Positions 1-6,100 of a DNA stretch of 13,966 bases are shown piece after piece. The DNA lies in contig JBAYGJ010000027.1 in the NCBI GenBank assembly GCA_041666685.1, forward strand, positions 1-13,966, read 5' to 3'. The stretch comes from JBAYGJ01 sp041666685 (GTDB taxonomy: Bacteria; Patescibacteriota; Patescibacteriia; UBA10025; JAHIVO01). Made by a program: the position numbers and the translations under genes. The stretch's first letter is position 1. Every line of letters starts with the position of its first letter. A model generated the notes under the pieces. The model ran no database searches. It saw nothing but the letters and a program-made list of their open reading frames with translations, and had not been told where the DNA came from.

Positions 1-241
1 CATCACCAGTCGGGTCGCCACCCTGGATGACAAATCCAGGAACAACCCGATGGAAAGTAAGCCCATTGTAATAGCCGGATTCCGCCAGGTACACAAAATT
101 ACTCACAGTTTTTGGTGCATCCTTGCTTAGCAGTTCAAATTCAATGCTGCCCTTCTCTGAACGAATAACAGCTTTTTTATTGCTGATCTTCTCGTCACCC
201 AACAAACCCGGAAACGCATACCTTGTTTTCATATAATTCAT
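1..241 (-). CDS. Cyclophilin-type peptidyl-prolyl cis-trans isomerase, N-terminal part (cut by window edge)
   Basis: The first 80 codons of a cyclophilin-like PPIase, which interconverts cis and trans prolyl peptide bonds; the rest lies beyond the left edge. Visible family features are a strand with 'GSIEFELL', then 'DAPKTVSNFVYLAESGYYNGLTFHRVVPGFVIQGGDPTG' split here as DAPKTVSNF (residues 41-49) and FHRVVPGFVIQGGDP (about 63-77). The arginine of FHRV and the Q of IQGGDP are the usual active-site positions. There is no signal peptide before the domain, so it is probably cytoplasmic. The ATG at 241 is 15 bases after the stop of the DUF2207 gene, suggesting cotranscription. A second in-frame ATG at 232 is possible; no Shine-Dalgarno favours either. 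Family call is firm; which cyclophilin subgroup cannot be told. Confidence 0.9.
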   Translation of the reverse strand, partial: MNYMKTRYAFPGLLGDEKISNKKAVIRSEKGSIEFELLSKDAPKTVSNFVYLAESGYYNGLTFHRVVPGFVIQGGDPTGD

Positions 242-256
242 AAGTAAATTAATTTT

Positions 257-1984
257 TTACCAGCTTCCGCCGCCGCCGCCGCCAAAACCGCCGCCAGAAA
301 AGCCGCCGCCGCCAAAACCCGATCCGCCGCCACCGGCGCGCCCACCGGGCTTACTGACTATTGCGGTATTCATGGTCGTATTCATGGATGACAGGCTGGT
401 CGCCAGATACCATGCACCAAATATGGTCCCGGGCTGACCCTCATACCATCCCGGCGGAGTCAGGTACATACCCTCAAACTGTTTGGCCCATTCCTTTTCC
501 ACGCCGAGAACCATAGCATAGGGTAATAACTGTTCAAATTGCTGGGGTGATTTTGCCGGAGCATTGTGGAACTTTAGGCGTTCGGTTTCTGTCACGGACA
601 AAAACCATTTGAACCCCTTGATCTGCTCATTGGTTTCGACTCCCAATTTCGTACGTCTCGGCATGGCCCGAGCAAATAGTACAATTGCCGCACCACTGAC
701 CAGCAAAGATATGAAAGCTAAAGAATTTTTAAATCCATTTCCAAATATTCCTAAAATGGCAAACAATACTATGCCAACCGTACGATATGAATTCCGGATT
801 TTATCCGGATTCATCGGAAAATATCCGTCCGTAACGACAGCGGTATAGACCTGCTTATTGATGTCTTTAAGGTTCTTATAAAATTTATTCTTCAAACCCG
901 ATACGGTGCTTGGAGAGCCGTCTTCAAACAGCCCTTTCATGATGGTCTGCTCATAATCGCGCAGATGGGGATCGGGCTCTTTCAGTTTAATCAATTCGTA
1001 GTCTGTTTTTGTCCCAAGTAGTTTTTTCTGCTCAATTTCGCGAATTTTGATATAACCGCCGATCGCCAGCTGGATAATGGCCGAAGAAATATCTTTTGGA
1101 TCCAATTTCTCATCAACAACCGTGCCCAGCTCGATTGCCGTTAATTTGTTTGGCGGCTCATATATTGGGATTACAGTCCCCCGTCCCTTGGGATCACGCC
1201 CTCGCGTATACCAAAGTATACCCATCACAATGAGAACAATAAACGGAAGCCCAATCGGCCAATTGTCTGCCAAAAACCAACTCAGCTGCTGAGAAGTCGA
1301 GGGTTTTTCGATAGTTCCTTGGGGCCAGGCAACCACAAAAGATAGCCCTGCCTTGGCATCCAATGCATCTGTAGTCTCAATAAAAGCCTCTCCAGTGCTG
1401 GTGACGGTAACGGTGCAGAGCTGGTCTGTTGAGCCGTACACACCGGAATAACATGCAGGTTCCAACGTCCCCTGGCTAAATGACGCCGGGCCCGTAATAC
1501 GTACTGAAGCCTGCTCGATCGGAACGTCCCAGCCGTTTCCGGTTACATTCCAATATAATTCCTCATGATCATCAAAATAATTTACGGCCCGCTGGACAGA
1601 ATAGTTTATCGAGTAGTCGTGGATTCCCGTAATCGTACTATCCGCTTCGCCAATTTTCAGCATCAAATTCCCGTTGGTACGTGTCGGCACATAGGTAACC
1701 GATAATCCGTCATCAATTGAAATACTGCTGACATGTATGCGGACATCATACGTTGCGCCATTACGTGTATAACTATAAGGTAAATACCGATATATTCCAT
1801 GCCGCTCAACGTCGCCAAAATCATATGTAATTTTTTCCTCCACCGTAAATGAGCCGTCAACATTTACGTTGATGGAACTGGAAATATCTTTTACAGATTC
1901 GGAGGTCTGGGCTTGTGCTATAGCTGGTATACATACCAGTACAGCGGCAAAACCAACTAGTAGTAACTGAAGTCGTTTGGACAT
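257..1984 (-). CDS. DUF2207-family membrane protein with glycine-rich C-terminal tail
   Basis: A 575-residue protein of the DUF2207 family (function unknown). Order of parts: signal peptide about 1-27 (MSKR then hydrophobic, AIAQAQT cleavage region); an extracytoplasmic beta-rich domain about 28-235, starting 'INVNVDGSFTVEEKITYDF' and containing 'GIYRYLPY'; a membrane segment about 241-258 followed by 'YTRGRDPKGRG' (positive-inside); a cytoplasmic part with 'VIPIYEPPNKLTAIELGTV' (about 271-289) and 'SAIIQLAIGGYIKI' (301-314), which is the hallmark stretch of the family; a hairpin of membrane helices about 403-438; and a cytoplasmic region ending in a 29-residue Gly/Ser/Phe tail (547-575, final W). 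Cys178 and Cys190 in the outer domain could form a disulfide. Length is normal for the family. The start ATG at 1984 follows an extended -10 box closely and has no Shine-Dalgarno site. The cyclophilin gene follows 15 bases downstream. Confidence 0.9.
   Translation of the reverse strand: MSKRLQLLLVGFAAVLVCIPAIAQAQTSESVKDISSSINVNVDGSFTVEEKITYDFGDVERHGIYRYLPYSYTRNGATYDVRIHVSSISIDDGLSVTYVPTRTNGNLMLKIGEADSTITGIHDYSINYSVQRAVNYFDDHEELYWNVTGNGWDVPIEQASVRITGPASFSQGTLEPACYSGVYGSTDQLCTVTVTSTGEAFIETTDALDAKAGLSFVVAWPQGTIEKPSTSQQLSWFLADNWPIGLPFIVLIVMGILWYTRGRDPKGRGTVIPIYEPPNKLTAIELGTVVDEKLDPKDISSAIIQLAIGGYIKIREIEQKKLLGTKTDYELIKLKEPDPHLRDYEQTIMKGLFEDGSPSTVSGLKNKFYKNLKDINKQVYTAVVTDGYFPMNPDKIRNSYRTVGIVLFAILGIFGNGFKNSLAFISLLVSGAAIVLFARAMPRRTKLGVETNEQIKGFKWFLSVTETERLKFHNAPAKSPQQFEQLLPYAMVLGVEKEWAKQFEGMYLTPPGWYEGQPGTIFGAWYLATSLSSMNTTMNTAIVSKPGGRAGGGGSGFGGGGFSGGGFGGGGGGSW
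263..346 (-). repeat. GC-rich CCGCC repeats coding the glycine-rich tail
   Basis: Low-complexity stretch made of reiterated glycine codons on the minus strand (GGC/GGT), seen on the plus strand as clusters of CCGCC. It encodes residues 547-574 of the DUF2207 protein. The tail pattern (runs of G broken by S, F) is typical of DUF2207 proteins. Such DNA is prone to slippage, so its exact length should be treated with some caution in an assembly. Confidence 0.85.
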
Positions 1985-1996
1985 ATATTTAGGATA

Positions 1997-2026
1997 AGTA
2001 TATCATAGTGGGCAGAAGGCAGCCAA
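1997..2026 (-). promoter_or_regulatory. Promoter of the DUF2207 gene (extended -10)
   Basis: On the minus strand TGATATACT (2005-1997) is an extended -10 element (TG-N-TATACT). A TTGGCT at 2026-2021 lies 18 bases before the -10 hexamer and matches 4 of 6 bases of the -35 consensus. A start about 7 bases after the -10 would fall near 1990, leaving only about six untranslated bases before the ATG. Based on motif matching only. Confidence 0.5.
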
Positions 2027-2033
2027 ACGATTC

Positions 2034-2065
2034 AAAACAAAAACTGCCCCAAGAATATTCGGCAG
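2034..2065 (-). terminator. Probable intrinsic terminator after the zinc-ribbon gene
   Basis: Read on the minus strand, CTGCC (2065-2061) can pair with GGCAG (2048-2044), followed by TTTTTGTTTT. It lies about 50 bases after the stop codon at 2114. An overlapping alternative hairpin, TCGGC-AGCA-GCCGA (2059-2072), is followed on the plus strand by TTTTTG, so the element might act in either direction. The stems are short (5 bp). Confidence 0.45.
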
Positions 2066-2113
2066 CAGCCGATTTTTGTTCCATTAATGAAACGAGCCGT
2101 AATGCGCCTCCTG

Positions 2114-2299
2114 TTACCTGAAACTGTTGCGCAATTTTATGCGCTCAACCTCTTCATCGCAATCCTGGCAGTACACCGGCTCGTGGATCTCTTCGCCGCA
2201 TCCGGAACAATAATTCCGGACATGGCGAATTCCGAGGAACCGTTTCATCTGCTGAAACTTCATGTCCTCGAGGAGTTCGCGCGTGGTCTTGGTGGCCAT
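2114..2299 (-). CDS. Small zinc-ribbon protein (61 residues)
   Basis: A short, highly charged protein with two CxxC pairs: CSGC at residues 31-34 and CQDC at 44-47, separated by nine residues, with 'GCGEEIHEPVYC' between. This is the layout of a minimal zinc ribbon. The N-terminal half (TTRELLEDMKFQQMKRFLG) is a predicted amphipathic helix. No signal peptide or membrane segment. Function is not recognisable; small proteins of this type may bind RNA, RNA polymerase or the ribosome, but that is speculation. It stands alone, with a possible promoter upstream (2328-2357) and a probable terminator downstream (2034-2065), which supports it being a real gene. A longer reading frame on the opposite strand (2087-2386) has no family features and was not accepted. 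Confidence 0.6.
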   Translation of the reverse strand: MATKTTRELLEDMKFQQMKRFLGIRHVRNYCSGCGEEIHEPVYCQDCDEEVERIKLRNSFR

Positions 2300-2327
2300 A
2301 GGCTGGTGTTAATGATTAATATCACCT

Positions 2328-2357
2328 TAACTATTGACCAATCGCCAAAATTGTCAA
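2328..2357 (-). promoter_or_regulatory. Possible promoter of the zinc-ribbon gene
   Basis: On the minus strand a perfect TTGACA (2357-2352) is preceded by a near-copy TTGACC six bases earlier. Eighteen bases after TTGACA lies TAGTTA (2333-2328), a poor -10. A second possible -10, TGATATTAA, lies just downstream (about 2324-2316). The -35 is convincing, the -10 is not. Confidence 0.3.
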
Positions 2358-2385
2358 GGGTCAATGGGTATAGAGCGCAAAGATA

Positions 2386-2417
2386 ATAAAAAACCCTGAA
2401 CAACCTTTCTGTTCAAG
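2386..2417 (-). terminator. Intrinsic terminator of the thpR-HD-glycosyltransferase-yhhQ operon
   Basis: Read on the minus strand: CTTGAACA (2417-2410), a seven-base loop, TGTTCAGG (2402-2395, pairing with one G-T wobble), a G, then six T (2393-2388). An outer pairing of AAAACCCT with AGGGTTTT (2449-2442 and 2397-2390) is also possible and would compete with the inner hairpin. It lies about 80 bases after the yhhQ stop codon. Confidence 0.65.
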
Positions 2418-2470
2418 ATTGGTAATTTTGATGCTTTTAAAGGGTTTTAGTCCGATACAAAAATGAGCCA

Positions 2471-2489
2471 AATGCTAATGCAGGCATTA
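2471..2489. repeat. Short inverted and direct repeat just after the yhhQ stop
   Basis: TAATGC-AG-GCATTA is a perfect 6+2+6 palindrome at 2476-2489. A further AATGC at 2471-2475 makes a direct repeat with its left arm and could pair with GCATT as an RNA hairpin with an eight-base loop. It starts (on the minus strand) eight bases after the yhhQ stop codon. It could be an RNA 3'-end structure or a protein-binding site; nothing decides between them. Confidence 0.4.
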
Positions 2490-2496
2490 TCCTACG

Positions 2497-3174
2497 CTAT
2501 TGATTATTTTGCTTGAAGGTAAAAGGGTTGAAATTTGTCTGGGTATCAATAAAATCAACCTGTTCACTTTTCTTTAACCATGAGACTGCTTTGTAGGTAC
2601 ATGGCGTGGCTATAACTTCAATTCCTACCTTGAAAATGTAATTGGAAATAATCACAGCCCATAGCAGATGGCCAGGCAAAACTCCCATAAATGCTACACA
2701 TACAAAAAGTGTGGAATCAATCCCTTCCCCAATAATAGTTGAGCCGATCGTCCGTGTCCAGAGCCAACGTCCACGAGTGGCAACTTTCATTTTCGCCAAT
2801 ATGTATGAATTGGAAAATTCCCCAGCCACATACGCCAAAAGTGAGGCGATGACAATGCGGGGCGTCAACCCTAGTATAGCGTCATAAGCCGCCTGATTCC
2901 CCCACCCCGTCGCAGCGGGTAATTTACCGACAATAAGAAAGACCAGTGACATCAATACAGCAGCACCGAACCCGGTCCAAATGACCCGTCTCGACATTTT
3001 ATATCCATACACTTCTGTCAATACATCCCCAAAAATATACGCCAAAGGAAATAAAATTGTCCCTCCGTCAAAATCAAAAGGTCCGATACTTACAATTTTT
3101 GACGAAGCGACATTGGAAATCAGCACCACGGCCACAAACAGGCCGAGGATAATATCGAAATATCTATACTTCAC
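2497..3174 (-). CDS. YhhQ/VUT-family queuosine precursor transporter
   Basis: A 225-residue integral membrane protein of the YhhQ (DUF165, VUT) family, which in E. coli imports queuosine precursors (preQ0/preQ1) for tRNA modification. Family signatures are 'FPLAYIFGDVLTEVYGY' (about 42-58) with 'SRR' after it, 'RTIGSTIIGEGIDSTLF' (141-157), and 'ISNYIFKVGIEVIATPCTY' (176-194). About six membrane segments are visible (roughly 5-24, 36-53, 64-83, 105-118, 144-163, 168-188), and length is normal. The start is GTG at 3174, inside the end of the glycosyltransferase gene (11-base overlap), which implies translational coupling as the last gene of the operon. The substrate here is inferred from the family. 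Importing the precursor would fit an organism that cannot make it, but no tgt or queuosine gene is in the window. Confidence 0.9.
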   Translation of the reverse strand: MKYRYFDIILGLFVAVVLISNVASSKIVSIGPFDFDGGTILFPLAYIFGDVLTEVYGYKMSRRVIWTGFGAAVLMSLVFLIVGKLPAATGWGNQAAYDAILGLTPRIVIASLLAYVAGEFSNSYILAKMKVATRGRWLWTRTIGSTIIGEGIDSTLFVCVAFMGVLPGHLLWAVIISNYIFKVGIEVIATPCTYKAVSWLKKSEQVDFIDTQTNFNPFTFKQNNQ

Positions 3175-3901
3175 GTCTTTTCGTTTTCATGATAGCCCAA
3201 CCGAATCGGATGACTGCGGTAATGATCCTAGGAGCGCGCCATGGTTGCCTGATGACACGAAACAGCCATTCTAAGCCTATTATCCGCATCCAGACAGGCG
3301 CTCGCTTCACCTGGCCGGATAAATAATCAAACGATCCGCCAACTCCCATAGCCAGTTTAACCGTGAGAATACGGGATAGATTGCGGTGAATCCACTTCTC
3401 CTGTTTGACCTGGCCGAAAGCTACGAACAAGATATCCGGCTGCCGGCGATTAATTATTTCAACTATTTTCGTGTCATCCAGATGTTTATGCCAGCCACGG
3501 TAGCCGCTCTCGGCACCGGCGATGCGAAGGTTCGGGATGCGTTCTATCAAGCGCACCGCGGTTTTTTCTGCAACGCCGGGTTTGGCTCCAAGCAAAAAAA
3601 CTGACTGACTTGTTTCTGCGGCAAGTGCACAGATTTCTACCAGTAAATCGACGCCGGGAATGCGTGTCGCCAGTTTTTCTCCTGCGCGTCGTGCGGCAAT
3701 GGCCAGTCCAAAACCGTCAGCCAGTGAAAGGTCGGATGCATTCAGTATATCCTTGAACTCTGGGTCACGCTGGGCAGCCATGATAAATTCCGGTCCGGTA
3801 GTGACTATATAATGCTTACCATCCCCACCTAAAAAATGGCGTACTTTTTCAAGCGCGTCAGCCTTTATAATATTGTCGATTCGAACTCCTAATATTTCCA
3901 T
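3164..3901 (-). CDS. WecG/TagA/CpsF-family glycosyltransferase (GT26)
   Basis: A 245-residue GT26 enzyme. The family transfers N-acetylmannosamine, glucose or similar sugars from a UDP-sugar to a polyprenyl-linked acceptor at the inner membrane face. Motifs in order: 'LADGFGLAIAARR' (60-72) with the family's catalytic-site aspartate at D62; 'RIPGVDLL' (80-87); 'VFLLGAKPGVAEK' (101-113); 'FVAFGQVKQEKW' (159-170); 'MGVGGSFDYLSGQVKRAPVWMR' as MGVGGSFDYLSG (185-196) then RAPVWMR (200-206); and 'GLEWLFR' (209-215), then a basic C-terminus, the membrane-docking part in TagA. The usual T-x-N motif near the N-terminus reads T-T-G-P-E-F (34-39), with Gly where Asn is normally found. It starts one base after the HD gene stop and overlaps yhhQ by 11 bases. 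Acceptor and donor sugars cannot be told from sequence. Confidence 0.92.
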   Translation of the reverse strand: MEILGVRIDNIIKADALEKVRHFLGGDGKHYIVTTGPEFIMAAQRDPEFKDILNASDLSLADGFGLAIAARRAGEKLATRIPGVDLLVEICALAAETSQSVFLLGAKPGVAEKTAVRLIERIPNLRIAGAESGYRGWHKHLDDTKIVEIINRRQPDILFVAFGQVKQEKWIHRNLSRILTVKLAMGVGGSFDYLSGQVKRAPVWMRIIGLEWLFRVIRQPWRAPRIITAVIRFGWAIMKTKRREV

Positions 3902-3902
3902 A

Positions 3903-4433
3903 TTATTTCTTTACTGACCGCAAATGCTTCGAATAAACTGCGTACAAATGTAAACGCTTCAATTCGCGAGCAAACGATTGCCTGAAAAAATTCCATTTCC
4001 ACGTTAATATCCGACGGCCCGCCTGATCAGTCACCCAATGCGAATAATACGGCATATTATCAATTATGTCGACAGACTTTATTAAAATTGCTTCTGAACC
4101 GGAATTTCTGATTCGCTGCACCGACTGACGCCATCGTACCTGGTAGTCTGGATGTGAATAATCCATAGTCAATACTCCGACTAAGCGTCCGACACGGCGG
4201 CCGAATTGCTTGGTAATCTTTGCGTGAGTACATTTCGTATCCTCAACCACGTCGTGCAACACTCCGGCAATGACAGTTGCGATAGAGCGTCGATACTCAG
4301 CGCACGTGAGTCCGACCCGTATACTATGGAGTATGACCGGCTTTTTATTCCGGCAGTAATGGTTGACTTCAGTAACCAGAAAAGTGATGGCTTTTTCCAG
4401 CAGGAAACGATCTTTATCAGAATAATAATCCAT
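3903..4433 (-). CDS. HD-domain phosphohydrolase, single-domain SpoT/MESH1-like
   Basis: A 176-residue stand-alone HD-domain protein. Metal-ligand positions of the RelA/SpoT hydrolase domain are all visible: H36 in 'ILHSIRVG', H60-D61 in 'GVLHDVVEDT' with E64-D65, and D122 with N126 in 'IKSVDIIDNM', at the same D-x3-N spacing as the KLADRLHN motif of SpoT. The 'ITKQFGRRVGRLVGVLT' stretch (73-89) is also typical. No synthetase, TGS or ACT domain is present, so the size matches small alarmone hydrolases (MESH1, about 180 residues). Role: probably hydrolysis of (p)ppGpp or a related nucleotide; other HD substrates are possible because the arginine of KLADR is replaced by I123. It sits between thpR (3-base gap) and the glycosyltransferase (1-base gap), third-party coupling being likely. 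It appears to lack a good Shine-Dalgarno site. Confidence 0.8.
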   Translation of the reverse strand: MDYYSDKDRFLLEKAITFLVTEVNHYCRNKKPVILHSIRVGLTCAEYRRSIATVIAGVLHDVVEDTKCTHAKITKQFGRRVGRLVGVLTMDYSHPDYQVRWRQSVQRIRNSGSEAILIKSVDIIDNMPYYSHWVTDQAGRRILTWKWNFFRQSFARELKRLHLYAVYSKHLRSVKK

Positions 4434-4436
4434 ATA

Positions 4437-4988
4437 TCAAGATCTCAATTGATAACTACTACTCATCATATACTCCGAGCCTGCCGGTTTCAATACACTT
4501 TCCATCAGCTCAATTGATGAGACGGTAAACTGAGACTTACATAAAATACCGCTCAATGCTTTAAAATTGGCATACGTCGGTTTCAGCCGACCGAGAGTAA
4601 TGTGACCGGTAAATGAATGTTTTTCTACCAAACCAATTCCCGTTTCTCCAATCCCCTGATTAATTGCTGATTGGAGTCTGAATAACGCCTCGCTATCGGA
4701 AATTTTCAGTCCGATAATATTCGGAAACTTAAAATTTGGAAATGCCACAAACCCGTCTATCTTCACCTCAAATTGTACAGTATTTTTTACAACTTCACAT
4801 AGTACATCGCGCACAATTTGAATGTCAGATTCCGGAATATGACCGAGGAAATGTAAAGTGATATGGAGTTTTCCCGGTGTTTCCCAGTTTACCGGCCAGC
4901 AATATTTTTTCAGCTTAACAATCAGTTCACCAATGTCATTTTTTACTGACTCTGGGGGATTAATCGCAATAAACATACGGTGTAGCAT
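4437..4988 (-). CDS. thpR: RNA 2',3'-cyclic phosphodiesterase (2H family)
   Basis: A 183-residue 2H phosphoesterase. The two catalytic HxTx motifs are both present: HITL at 42-45 (in KLHITLHFLG) and HITL at 129-132 (in GHITLGRLK). The N-terminal 'MFIAINPPESVK' and the 'WETPGKLHITLHFLG' context are typical of ThpR (formerly LigT), which opens 2',3'-cyclic phosphates at RNA ends to 2'-phosphates. Length is normal. The start ATG at 4988 is chosen because a strong -10 box ends exactly six bases before it (leaderless transcript); a downstream ATG at 4976 would also fit the family start. It is the first gene of a four-gene operon with HD hydrolase, GT26 and yhhQ, with junctions of 3, 1 and -11 bases. 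What links RNA end repair to its operon partners is not clear. Confidence 0.92.
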   Translation of the reverse strand: MLHRMFIAINPPESVKNDIGELIVKLKKYCWPVNWETPGKLHITLHFLGHIPESDIQIVRDVLCEVVKNTVQFEVKIDGFVAFPNFKFPNIIGLKISDSEALFRLQSAINQGIGETGIGLVEKHSFTGHITLGRLKPTYANFKALSGILCKSQFTVSSIELMESVLKPAGSEYMMSSSYQLRS

Positions 4989-4994
4989 GGTTGA

Positions 4995-5024
4995 ATTATA
5001 CCTCTTTTATTCCGTTAATGACAA
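4995..5024 (-). promoter_or_regulatory. Promoter of thpR operon, predicted leaderless
   Basis: On the minus strand TTGTCA (5024-5019, 5 of 6 matches) is followed after 18 bases by a perfect TATAAT (5000-4995), and six bases later by the ATG at 4988. A start seven bases after the -10 coincides with the A of the ATG. This is the best sigma-70 type promoter in the window. Confidence 0.7.
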
Positions 5025-5031
5025 AATACCC

Positions 5032-5060
5032 TTTATTAAATCCCCAACTTTTACTATAAT
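5032..5060 (+). promoter_or_regulatory. Promoter of amrS, predicted leaderless or nearly so
   Basis: A perfect TATAAT (5055-5060) lies eight bases before the ATG at 5069; the nearest purine starts would be 5067 or 5069, giving a leader of 0-2 bases. The -35 (TTTATT at 5032-5037, 17-base spacer) is weak. It forms a divergent pair with the thpR promoter in an 80-base gap. Confidence 0.55.
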
Positions 5061-5068
5061 CCTTCTAC

Positions 5069-6094
5069 ATGAAAGAGGCCTTGTTGTACGAAAAAAAGCT
5101 CCATCAAACGGTCCGGTGCCGTGTGTGCGACCACCACTGCACTATTTTACCGTCCAACCGGGGAATTTGCGGAGCACGCGAAAATCAACATGGAAAACTT
5201 TTTCTGCTAGTATACGGGAGGGCAATTGCAGAGGCTATTGACCCAATCGAAAAAAAACCGTTTTTTCATTTCCTGCCCGGTTCAAAAGCCCTTTCCATCG
5301 CCACTGTCGGCTGTAACTTACGTTGCGATAATTGCCAGAACTGGCAGATTTCACAGGCTTCCAAACAATCGGGATATGTCGACCTAAAAATATCCGGCGA
5401 AGAATTACCACCCGAACAGGTGGTGGCAGATGCGCTATCAAACAATTGCAAAAGCATCGCCTATACCTATACCGAACCGACTATTTGGACGGAATATGCG
5501 TTAGACTGCATGAAGCTGGCTAAAGCGAAAAAAATCAGGAATATCTGGGTTTCAAACGGTTTCATGTCCGATGCCACATTGGAGCTGATCATCCCTCATC
5601 TTGACGCAATCAATGTCGATCTCAAATTTTTTGATGATAAAAAATATCAGAAATACTGCGGGGCGCGATTGGACCCCATTTTAAAAAATATCAAAACTCT
5701 AAAAAAAGCCGGGGTCCATGTGGAGATCACCACCCTATCCATTCCGACTATCAGCGATAGCCCGACAATGTTTAGGAAAATGTCAAAATGGATATCTGAT
5801 GAACTGGGAAATGACACGCCATGGCACATCTCTGCGTTTTCTCCAGACATCTCTTTTAAACTGCAAAACTTGCCGCCAACCAACGCATCTACATTAAAAA
5901 AAGCCTATGCAATAGGGAAAAAAGTCGGCCTCCATTTTGTTTATTCAGGAAATATCCCTGGTTTACCTTCAGAAAACACGTTTTGCCCAAAATGTGGTAC
6001 AATATGCATTGAACGTCAGGGCTATGATGTGCATAGACATGATCATCACGGTATGTGCCTGGCTTGCGACTCTCCTCTATCAATAATCGATTAA
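5069..6094 (+). CDS. amrS: AmmeMemoRadiSam system radical SAM enzyme
   Basis: A 341-residue radical SAM protein of the pyruvate-formate-lyase-activase-like branch that belongs to the AmmeMemoRadiSam system. N-terminal cysteine knuckle: C17-x2-C20-x3-C24-x9-C34 ('CRVCDHHC', 'RGICG'), probably metal binding. The radical SAM cluster motif is C82-x3-C86-x2-C89 in 'TVGCNLRCDNCQNW' (79-92). Next come 'AYTYTEPTIWTEY' (131-143), the YT.N/TEP motif of this subfamily, 'WVSNGF' (160-165), and 'INVDLKFF' (181-188). The C-terminus has two more CxxC pairs, C306/C309 and C330/C333, a second probable zinc site. Length is normal. It would bind a [4Fe-4S] cluster and cleave S-adenosylmethionine; the substrate is unknown for the whole family. 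It starts 8 bases after a perfect -10 box with no Shine-Dalgarno, and the next gene begins 6 bases after its stop. Confidence 0.93.
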   Translation: MKEALLYEKKLHQTVRCRVCDHHCTILPSNRGICGARENQHGKLFLLVYGRAIAEAIDPIEKKPFFHFLPGSKALSIATVGCNLRCDNCQNWQISQASKQSGYVDLKISGEELPPEQVVADALSNNCKSIAYTYTEPTIWTEYALDCMKLAKAKKIRNIWVSNGFMSDATLELIIPHLDAINVDLKFFDDKKYQKYCGARLDPILKNIKTLKKAGVHVEITTLSIPTISDSPTMFRKMSKWISDELGNDTPWHISAFSPDISFKLQNLPPTNASTLKKAYAIGKKVGLHFVYSGNIPGLPSENTFCPKCGTICIERQGYDVHRHDHHGMCLACDSPLSIID

Positions 6095-6100
6095 GCAACT

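Noticed and set aside
564..1292. Plus-strand frames inside the DUF2207 gene
   Set aside because: They are antisense to a full-length, motif-rich protein and show no recognisable features.
2087..2386. Plus-strand 99-codon reading frame opposite the zinc-ribbon gene
   Set aside because: It runs across a probable terminator and promoter of the other strand, has no family motif, and the minus-strand frame has paired CxxC motifs.
2386..2460. preQ1 riboswitch near the queuosine-precursor transporter
   Set aside because: The structured region lies downstream of the transporter gene on its strand, not in a 5' leader, and reads as a terminator with a T-tract. The transporter start lies within the glycosyltransferase gene.
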